Shown in pieces: positions 7,461 to 13,187 of a stretch of 23,581 nucleotides of DNA (positions are counted from its first letter, which is position 1; every line of letters begins with the position of its first letter). Origin of the DNA: a virus; IMG/VR virus record IMGVR_UViG_3300015374_000059, positions 1 to 23,581 of that record; one strand, written 5' to 3'. The notes beneath the pieces were generated by a model. The model was not told where the DNA came from and ran no database searches. It saw nothing but the letters and a program-made list of their open reading frames with translations. Both the position numbers and the translations under genes were made by a program.

Positions 7461-7637
7461 ATGGCGGGGATGAAAGACCAACAGGATCGCGTCGGCGGCA
7501 CGGGCACAGTCTCCGATCCTCCGAAGCTGAAAGTCGTGGGCAAAGGCACTGTCGCTGATGGCGAGAGCACCAAGACGGCATCCGATCAAACTCAGACGGC
7601 CAAGCCCGAGGACAAGGATCGTGGGGCGGGAGCTTGA
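7461..7637 (+). CDS. Small, probably disordered hydrophilic protein
   Basis: The 58-residue product (MAGMKDQQDRVGG...) is dominated by Asp, Gly, Thr, Lys and Ser and has no hydrophobic core or Cys. Its ribosome site AGGAGG at 7450-7455 is among the best in the window and is five bases from the ATG. The downstream KOW-like frame overlaps its end by 17 bases. I recognise no domain. A short intrinsically disordered virion or assembly partner is possible, and so is an unrelated host-directed factor. Evidence for coding is the start signal and tight packing. Confidence 0.5.
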   Translation: MAGMKDQQDRVGGTGTVSDPPKLKVVGKGTVADGESTKTASDQTQTAKPEDKDRGAGA

Positions 7638-7845
7638 ACCCGGCGACCGCGTCAAGCTGACCGATGCCACGATCAAATATTTATCGAGCAATAATCACAG
7701 TCGGTCGCGGCGATGGCCCGAGCGTCGCGGCACGGTGGTTCGGGTCTCGGCTGTGACTGATAACGTCACGGTCCAATGGGACGATCGCGTCAGCGTCGAT
7801 CAATGGCCCAAGCGGGCCGTGGAAAAAGTCCTTGCCGGTGCATGA
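7621..7845 (+). CDS. KOW-like small protein
   Basis: A GTG at 7621 gives a 74-residue protein; an open frame extends upstream but only through the gene before it. Residues 7-15 read PGDRVKLTD and residues 37-50 contain GTVVRVSAV and VTVQWDD. This is the order found in KOW-type small beta-barrels: a G-D-x-V start, a basic loop (SRSRRWPERR), then strands. Such proteins sit in phage packaging and head gene clusters, but I cannot assign a partner. It lies directly before an HNH nuclease gene whose start overlaps it, so the two may be used together. The start choice is uncertain. Confidence 0.5.
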   Translation: MGRELEPGDRVKLTDATIKYLSSNNHSRSRRWPERRGTVVRVSAVTDNVTVQWDDRVSVDQWPKRAVEKVLAGA

Positions 7846-8134
7846 TCATCCGCACGGCACCGGATGGTGGCAGCGCCGTCGCCTGTTGCAGCTAAAGGCC
7901 GAACCGCTTTGCCGCATGTGTCTGGCCCATGGATTGGTCACGCCGGCGACCGTCGCCGATCACATCGAGCCGCATCACAACGACTGGAATAAATTCAAAC
8001 TCGGCAAATTGCAGTCGCTCTGCGAGCAATGCCATAACCAGACCAAGCGCATGATTGAATTGCGCGGACACGGCCTCGAGGTGGACGAGGATGGCTGGCC
8101 CACCGATCCAAACCATCCGGCGAACAGGATATGA
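7838..8134 (+). CDS. HNH endonuclease, phage packaging-type
   Basis: The product (98 residues from GTG 7838; a TTG at 7832 would add two) is a compact HNH nuclease. It has a first zinc pair CRMC (residues 25-28), the catalytic ADHIEPHH segment (40-47), and a second zinc pair with histidine (LCEQCH, 61-66). Small phage HNH proteins of this build are often encoded beside terminase and head genes and assist DNA packaging or nicking. Here no terminase is in view, so that link is inference. Its start overlaps the KOW-like gene by eight bases, and GGAAAAAG at 7821-7828 is a suitable ribosome site for the GTG. Its stop overlaps an out-of-frame ATG at 8131. Confidence 0.8.
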   Translation: MHDHPHGTGWWQRRRLLQLKAEPLCRMCLAHGLVTPATVADHIEPHHNDWNKFKLGKLQSLCEQCHNQTKRMIELRGHGLEVDEDGWPTDPNHPANRI

Positions 8135-8135
8135 C

Positions 8136-9692
8136 ATGCGTTCTGTGCAGCGGGCTCGCCCGACTCGTGTCGAACTGGAAGAACGGTTCAATCCGAACCA
8201 CGAGCCCGGCGGCTCGCCGGAAGGCGGCCGGTTTGCGTCCGGAGGTGGCGAGGGCGGCGGGGGCGGCAGCGAAACCAGCGAGAAGCCGAGCGGCGGCGGG
8301 GGCGGCAAGGGCAAGGTAAAGGTCGATAAAATCTCGGACTTCCAAAAAGAGGGAATCCGGATCGATCCGAGTACGGCGGCCGATCCTGCGGCCTCGAAAA
8401 AATTCATCGACCGCTGGAATGAGAAGGTCGGCGAAGCGCCAGAGGATTTCAAAAAGGAATTTCTCGGTTTGCCAGGTACGATGACAATCCAGTACGCCGA
8501 CAGTGCTGATAAAATGTACATTCAGGGCCAAATCCAAATTGACGGCAAAAACGTTGGTGAATACAGCCGGCACATCGATCTGAAAAACAACAAGGCCTAT
8601 TCTGCCTTCTTCCAAGTGAAAAAGTCCGAGCAAGACAAGGGCTACGGCAAGAAATTGCTCGCGGCCAATGTTGCGATGTATCAAAAGCTAGGGCTCGATA
8701 AGGTCGAGGTCAGCGCCAATATCGATATCGGCGGCTATTCATGGGCGCGCTATGGCTACGTGCCAGATCAATCATCGTGGAATAGCTTGCGATCCGACAT
8801 CATCGACAAGCTGGAACAGGACAACACGCGCGCCAGTCACGCCGCCTCCGGATCGGGTTACACGCCGGACAGTTGGGACTCGATCGTCGATCACGATCAG
8901 TCGCAGATCGAAGCCGCATGGATGCGCTCCACCTATAGCGAGTTCGAGGACAGCGAAATCCAGAGCTGGCGCGACAGCGGCGCAGCGCTCGATCAGGCCA
9001 AACAGAATTTAGCCGGTGACGCGTTGTTGAGCCAAGCCGATTGGGCAAAGGCCGCGCTGCAAACATGGCGAGAGGGGCGCGACGACGAGGGCGCTGGCAT
9101 TCCGTACAGCAATGAAACAATCCTCGCCGCGACGACTGTGGACTACACGAGCGATTATGAAGGTCGCAGCGATCCCGACATAACAATCGATGTCGATCAA
9201 CTCAAAGACGAAGAACAGCCGTCATTGCCGGGACTGGAAGCGCCGCCGCTCACCGATGAGGCGCAACAGGAAATCGTCGACGCGCTGACCAAGGCGTTCA
9301 ATGACGAAGCTGAGAAGAATGTCGACGATATCGATCCGCCGGATATGTCTGATCAAATCTCGGAATATCAGGGCGAATATTGGGATGGAATGTCCGACGC
9401 GGACAAGTTTGATTGGGCCGAGCGCAATGGCGAACTGCCGGAATATCCGCTCGAGGATGAGGATCAGCCGGCCGAAGTCGAGCCGATCGATCCCAGCGAT
9501 CCGGTGCGCGATGCCGTCTTGAAGCTGGCGCGGAGCAACGATCCGAAAGCGCTTTGGGCCATCTCCGATTCGACGTTGGGCAAGCAATTGCTGATCGATA
9601 GCAGTTGGCATGGCACGATTGATTTCAAGGACAAGCAAACCATGGATCGCTTTCATGCCTACGTCGCCGGCAGCAAAAAGAAGGCGGCGTGA
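8136..9692 (+). CDS. Large virion-associated protein with GNAT-like domain
   Basis: I use ATG 8136 (AGGA at 8126-8129), giving 518 residues. Residues 17-39 (RFNPNHEPGGSPEGGRFASG) are typical of phage minor head or capsid-linked proteins, followed by a Gly/Ser/Lys linker to about residue 62. Residues about 115-215 look like a GNAT acetyltransferase fold: an acetyl-CoA-type loop QDKGYGKK (166-173), a helix, then EVSANIDIGGYSWARYGY. This module, in my memory, recurs in phage capsid-associated polyvalent proteins. The remaining 300 residues are acidic and Trp/Asp/Glu-rich with no recognised fold (about residues 230-518). The gene ends one base before the next ATG. A virion protein with an enzymatic head domain is the best reading; activity is unproven. 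Confidence 0.6.
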   Translation: MRSVQRARPTRVELEERFNPNHEPGGSPEGGRFASGGGEGGGGGSETSEKPSGGGGGKGKVKVDKISDFQKEGIRIDPSTAADPAASKKFIDRWNEKVGEAPEDFKKEFLGLPGTMTIQYADSADKMYIQGQIQIDGKNVGEYSRHIDLKNNKAYSAFFQVKKSEQDKGYGKKLLAANVAMYQKLGLDKVEVSANIDIGGYSWARYGYVPDQSSWNSLRSDIIDKLEQDNTRASHAASGSGYTPDSWDSIVDHDQSQIEAAWMRSTYSEFEDSEIQSWRDSGAALDQAKQNLAGDALLSQADWAKAALQTWREGRDDEGAGIPYSNETILAATTVDYTSDYEGRSDPDITIDVDQLKDEEQPSLPGLEAPPLTDEAQQEIVDALTKAFNDEAEKNVDDIDPPDMSDQISEYQGEYWDGMSDADKFDWAERNGELPEYPLEDEDQPAEVEPIDPSDPVRDAVLKLARSNDPKALWAISDSTLGKQLLIDSSWHGTIDFKDKQTMDRFHAYVAGSKKKAA

Positions 9693-9896
9693 ATGGCCAA
9701 GAAACAGAACGATTTTTACTACATCGAAAACCATCGGTTCGAGGACAAGTCGATGCACGAGCCGATCCTGGCCGAAGGTGATTTTGAAGCGGCGAAGAAA
9801 GTCAGCGACGCCGTCGCGCGCAAGCTGGGCTTGACCGAGGCCGAGATCGCAGCGCTGAGCCAGCCGCCGAAGAACTGGAAAGGAAAACCCAAATGA
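9693..9896 (+). CDS. Small charged phage protein
   Basis: A 67-residue frame starts at ATG 9693 directly after the TGA of the GNAT-like gene and its stop (9894-9896) overlaps the capsid start (ATGA). The sequence begins MAKKQNDFYYIENH, with a helical segment (FEAAKKVSDAVARKLG) and a Trp/Lys/Pro tail. No domain is recognised. Its tight junctions on both sides argue for a real gene. A role near the first capsid protein, such as an assembly cofactor, is inferred only from position. Confidence 0.5.
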   Translation: MAKKQNDFYYIENHRFEDKSMHEPILAEGDFEAAKKVSDAVARKLGLTEAEIAALSQPPKNWKGKPK

Positions 9897-10942
9897 AGCA
9901 CGAAACGTTTCGGCGCGAAGTGCGCGAGCCGTCGAGCGGCAACATCGTCACCCGCGCCCTGACCGCGCGCACGATCGCCAGCCTGTGGCGCTGTCCGGTC
10001 AACGATGTCATCGCCTCGCTCTACCCCAATGACAAGGCGCTGGCGCAATGGATCATGCGGGCAACCACTGCGCCCGCCACCACGTTCACGACCGGATGGG
10101 CCGCCGAACTGGCACAGATTGTCGTTGCCGACACCGTTGCGGCGCTGGGCAATGCCTCAAGCGCGGCCGAGGTGCTGAAGCAAGCGCTGGTGCTGAACTG
10201 GAATGGTGCGGGCACGATCAGCGCACCAGGATTTGTCGCCACGGCAACGCAAGCGGGCTTCGTCAAGGAAGGCGATCCGATCCCGGTGCGGCAGTTGACG
10301 GCCGCGCCGGCGCAACTGTCGCCCTACAAGCTGGCGACGATCGCAGTCTTGACGCGCGAGATGGTCGAGAGCGGCAACGCCGAGGCGCTGATCAGCGAAG
10401 CCTTGGTGCGCGCCTGCGGGCTGGCGCTCGATGCGGTGTTCTTCGGGAGTGCCGCGGCGGTCGCCAATACTCAGCCGGCCGGCATCCGCAACGGCATCGC
10501 GACATTGACGGCCAGCAATAGCAGCGATCCATTCGGCGCGATCTTCGAGGACATGGCGGCGCTGTTGAATGCCGTCGCTCCGGTTGGCGGCAAAGGCCCG
10601 TACATCCTTGTCGCCTCACCGGGCCGCATGTTCAGCGCGGCCGGCCGCTTCCCCGGCAGGGATGAGACGGTGATCATGGTCCCCTCGTCGGCGGTCGGCA
10701 GTGACATCATTGCGATTGCGCCGAAAGCCATTGTCGCGGCGCTTTCCGCCGATCCCGATGTCGAAACGGCGACCGCCGGCACGCTGGTGATGCAGGATAC
10801 CAATCCCGCGGTTGCAGGCACGACGGGTCCGGAACGGGGCGTCTATCAAACCGAGAGCCTTGCGGTGAAAGTGCGCTGGCCCGTGTCATGGGCGCTGCGG
10901 GACTCGCGCGCGGTGGCGTGGCTGACGCCGGCTTGGAAGTGA
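9893..10942 (+). CDS. HK97-type phage capsid protein, first paralogue, without delta domain
   Basis: This 349-residue protein is recognisable as an HK97-fold capsid by comparison with the fused capsid at 13188-15422. Shared blocks are GWAAELAQ versus GWAQELAQ, GDPIPVRQ versus GLPIPVRQ, LSPYKLATIAVLTREM versus LTPKKMAVISTWTREM, PAGIRNGIA versus PAGLLNGVA, and a final ESLAVKVRWPVSW versus DSLALRMVMPLNW region. The N-terminal 60 residues lack the long coiled-coil scaffold found in the fused protein. It is therefore probably a capsid subunit that does not need cleavage, or a minor capsid or pentamer protein. AGGA at 9881-9884 supports the start, which is coupled by ATGA to the gene before. Followed at once by a glycosyltransferase. 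Confidence 0.85.
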   Translation: MKHETFRREVREPSSGNIVTRALTARTIASLWRCPVNDVIASLYPNDKALAQWIMRATTAPATTFTTGWAAELAQIVVADTVAALGNASSAAEVLKQALVLNWNGAGTISAPGFVATATQAGFVKEGDPIPVRQLTAAPAQLSPYKLATIAVLTREMVESGNAEALISEALVRACGLALDAVFFGSAAAVANTQPAGIRNGIATLTASNSSDPFGAIFEDMAALLNAVAPVGGKGPYILVASPGRMFSAAGRFPGRDETVIMVPSSAVGSDIIAIAPKAIVAALSADPDVETATAGTLVMQDTNPAVAGTTGPERGVYQTESLAVKVRWPVSWALRDSRAVAWLTPAWK

Positions 10943-10943
10943 C

Positions 10944-12143
10944 ATGCGCGAACTCGGCACGTTCATCGACGAGGCCCTACCGGCGCTCGATCCGGTGCGC
11001 GCGCATCACCGCACGAGCTATGGCTGGCGCGGGCTGACCGAAGTCGGCGAAGTGCTGGAAGTCAGAGGCAATGGCGAGGTCCCGCGCGAAATCCTGATGG
11101 CGTTCAACGGCACGCCGATCGGCCGCCGCGAAATCCGCAATGATTGGCACGTGGACATCGACTCCTATCTCAAGCATTTCAATCTTGTCGTCAGCCACTA
11201 CAAGGCCAACCGGGTCGAGCAAGCCTTGCACGAATGCGACCTGACCTTGGTCGAAGCGCCGACCGTGCGCGCCAAGTTCAACCGCTCGATGCTGTTGCTC
11301 GCGGCGGGGCGCTGGCGCGAAGGCTTGGCCGAATATTGCCGCTGCGAAGATCATGCGCCGTTCATGCGGCCACAGGTTCGCGAGTCACTCGATTTCGGAT
11401 TGACGCCGTGGCATGGCGAGGCGCTCAACGGCCGGCGCTTGCTGGTGCTGCACGCGCACGGGTTTGGCGACACGCTGATGATGTTGCGCTATCTGCCGGT
11501 GCTGCGCGGGGCCGGCATCAAGGTGGCGATGCTGATGCCGTCGCAGTTGGAGCGTCTGGCGGCGCCGAAGGCTCCGATCATCCGCGAAGTCGGCGAGATC
11601 GGGGCGACCGATGTGTTCTGCCCGATCCTGCATCTGTTGCAATACCTGCATGTCACGCCGGAAGGCGTCGGCGGTCGGCCTTATCTTTCCGTCGATGCCA
11701 CGCTGGTCGCGAAGTGGCTCGAACGGTTGGGTCCGAAAACCAAAAAGCGGATCGGCATCGCGTGGTCGGTCGGCAAGCCGAGCGATGGCGACTATCCGCG
11801 CGAGATTCCGGCGTTCGAATTGGTCAACGCGCTGGGCGATGTTGAGATTCATAGCGTGCAAACGCAGAGCGACGAGGAATCGCGCTGGCTTGGCATTGTG
11901 GCGCACGACTTCGAGGACTTCGCCGACTGCGCGGCGCTGATGATGTGCATGGATGAGATCGCCAGCATCGACACCGCGGCGCTGCATCTCGCCGGGGCGA
12001 TCGGTCATCCACGGGTGTTCGGCCTGTTGTCGCATTGGGCAAGCTGGCGCTGGCTTGCGCGATGGTACGACAATGTCAAGCTCTGCCGGCAGACTGCATC
12101 GGGGGATTGGTCGAGTGCCCTTGCTCAAATGTACGCAAGCTGA
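10944..12143 (+). CDS. TPR-linked GT9-like glycosyltransferase
   Basis: The 399-residue product resembles TPR/O-linked GlcNAc-transferase-like or heptosyltransferase-related proteins. Residues about 75-140 form TPR-like helices (KANRVEQALHECDL, KFNRSMLLLAAGRWREG). The catalytic region includes the loop RRLLVLHAHGFGDTLMMLRY (164-183), RIGIAWSV (269-276), a DFEDFADCAAL element (322-332), SIDTAALHLAGAIG (341-354) and a C-terminal WASWRWLARWY (365-375). Such enzymes transfer sugars from nucleotide donors. It lies between two capsid genes and precedes a methyltransferase, so virion glycosylation is a reasonable hypothesis; the acceptor is unknown. The first 70 residues have no recognised fold. Start: ATG 10944 with GGAAG at 10935-10939. 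Confidence 0.85.
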   Translation: MRELGTFIDEALPALDPVRAHHRTSYGWRGLTEVGEVLEVRGNGEVPREILMAFNGTPIGRREIRNDWHVDIDSYLKHFNLVVSHYKANRVEQALHECDLTLVEAPTVRAKFNRSMLLLAAGRWREGLAEYCRCEDHAPFMRPQVRESLDFGLTPWHGEALNGRRLLVLHAHGFGDTLMMLRYLPVLRGAGIKVAMLMPSQLERLAAPKAPIIREVGEIGATDVFCPILHLLQYLHVTPEGVGGRPYLSVDATLVAKWLERLGPKTKKRIGIAWSVGKPSDGDYPREIPAFELVNALGDVEIHSVQTQSDEESRWLGIVAHDFEDFADCAALMMCMDEIASIDTAALHLAGAIGHPRVFGLLSHWASWRWLARWYDNVKLCRQTASGDWSSALAQMYAS

Positions 12144-12741
12144 TCTCGGCATCGTCCCGATCCACGGCCGCTTCTCGAAATATCTGGGCGCGCATGAGGT
12201 CGCGATTCTGCACGCGCTGATCAGGCCGCTCGCGCCGCGCGTAATGATTGAATTCGGCTGCAACGAGGGCATCACCGCCAAGCGATTGCTCGACAATCTG
12301 CCGACGCTGCAACGCTACATTGGGGTTGATGTGCCGCCCGATCACGTGGCGACGTTGTCCTGCCAGCAAGGCGAGACGCCGACAAATGCCGGCTGGTATG
12401 CCGCCGACGATCCGCGGTTCTTTTTGCTGGAATGCCGCTCGCAATTCCTGCGCACCGGACACCTTGAGCCGTGCGACGTGGTGTTCATCGACGGCGATCA
12501 CAGCGAGAAAGCGGTGTTGCACGAAAGCCGGCTCGCCCGCCGCTTGGTCCGCGCGCCAGGGCTGATCGCTTGGCACGACTATAGCAACAGTGCAGTCGAG
12601 GTGACGCAGGCGCTCGATTATCTGCACGACGATCAGGGATGGCCGATCGTCGCCGTCGAAGGGTCGTGGCTGGCCTTCATGCGAGTGGAGAAGAGAATTG
12701 ATGCTTACGCAAAAGAAACTTCGGTCCCTGCTGGACTATGA
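12115..12741 (+). CDS. Class I SAM-dependent methyltransferase
   Basis: A GTG at 12115 (G-rich site GGGGGA at 12101-12106) gives 208 residues and overlaps the glycosyltransferase by 29 bases; longer upstream frames lie inside that gene. Key motifs are the SAM loop IEFGCNEG (residues 45-52), the acidic YIGVDVPPD (68-76), and VVFIDGDHSEKAVLHE (122-137) followed by LIAWHDYSNSAVEV, which is the pattern of the Methyltransf_24 class. This class often methylates sugars or small molecules. Paired with the glycosyltransferase it could methylate a glycan on the capsid; the substrate is inferred, not shown. The last 14 residues are encoded within the overlap with the homing endonuclease gene and look atypical. 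Confidence 0.85.
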   Translation: MPLLKCTQADLGIVPIHGRFSKYLGAHEVAILHALIRPLAPRVMIEFGCNEGITAKRLLDNLPTLQRYIGVDVPPDHVATLSCQQGETPTNAGWYAADDPRFFLLECRSQFLRTGHLEPCDVVFIDGDHSEKAVLHESRLARRLVRAPGLIAWHDYSNSAVEVTQALDYLHDDQGWPIVAVEGSWLAFMRVEKRIDAYAKETSVPAGL

Positions 12742-13186
12742 TCCGGCAACCGGAATTTTCACGTGGCGCGTTTATCGGGCGAGAGGTGCCCGCAAGGGAA
12801 TGAGAGCGGGGGCATTGGGTCGCTATCGCCAGATCAAGATTGACGGCGCGAACTATCAAGCCAGCCGATTAGCCGTGTTGTGGATGACCGGACAATGGCC
12901 GAAGCGAAAGTATGATGTTGATCATCGTAATTTGAACAAGGGCGATGATCGATGGAGCAATCTGCGCGAGGCCACCCGTTCCCAGAACAAGGCAAATATC
13001 CCCGGTCGCTCACGTGCTGGCCTCAAGGGCGTCACGTTCAATCCCGTGCGAGGCAAGTATATCGCGCAGATCACAGTGAACCGCCGAGCCGTAAATCTCG
13101 GACGCTTTGATGATCCGCAATCAGCGCACGCGGCCTATGTCGCCGCCGCTTCCAAACACTTCGGTCAATTTGCGAGGGACGCGTGA
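12701..13186 (+). CDS. HNH homing endonuclease with AP2 domain
   Basis: A 161-residue protein from ATG 12701 (GGAGAAG at 12688-12694). An N-terminal region (DYDPATGIFTWR) precedes the HNH core YDVDHRNLNKGDDRWSNLRE (71-90) with TRSQNK (92-97), then a C-terminal AP2 DNA-binding module (GLKGVTFNPVRGKYIAQI, NLGRFDDPQSAHAAY, FGQFA). This is the standard layout of phage HNH-AP2 homing enzymes, which spread by cutting alleles that lack them. It begins inside the methyltransferase gene (41-base overlap) and ends one base before the protease-capsid start, so it sits as a free-standing insertion in the head module. The codon mix looks AT-richer than the neighbours, consistent with import. Confidence 0.85.
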   Translation: MLTQKKLRSLLDYDPATGIFTWRVYRARGARKGMRAGALGRYRQIKIDGANYQASRLAVLWMTGQWPKRKYDVDHRNLNKGDDRWSNLREATRSQNKANIPGRSRAGLKGVTFNPVRGKYIAQITVNRRAVNLGRFDDPQSAHAAYVAAASKHFGQFARDA

Positions 13187-13187
13187 T

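Noticed and set aside
8131-8319. 62-codon frame starting in the ATGA after the HNH gene
   Set aside because: It lies out of frame within the GNAT-like gene, has an Ala/Arg-rich artefact composition, and the ATG at 8136 has a better ribosome site.
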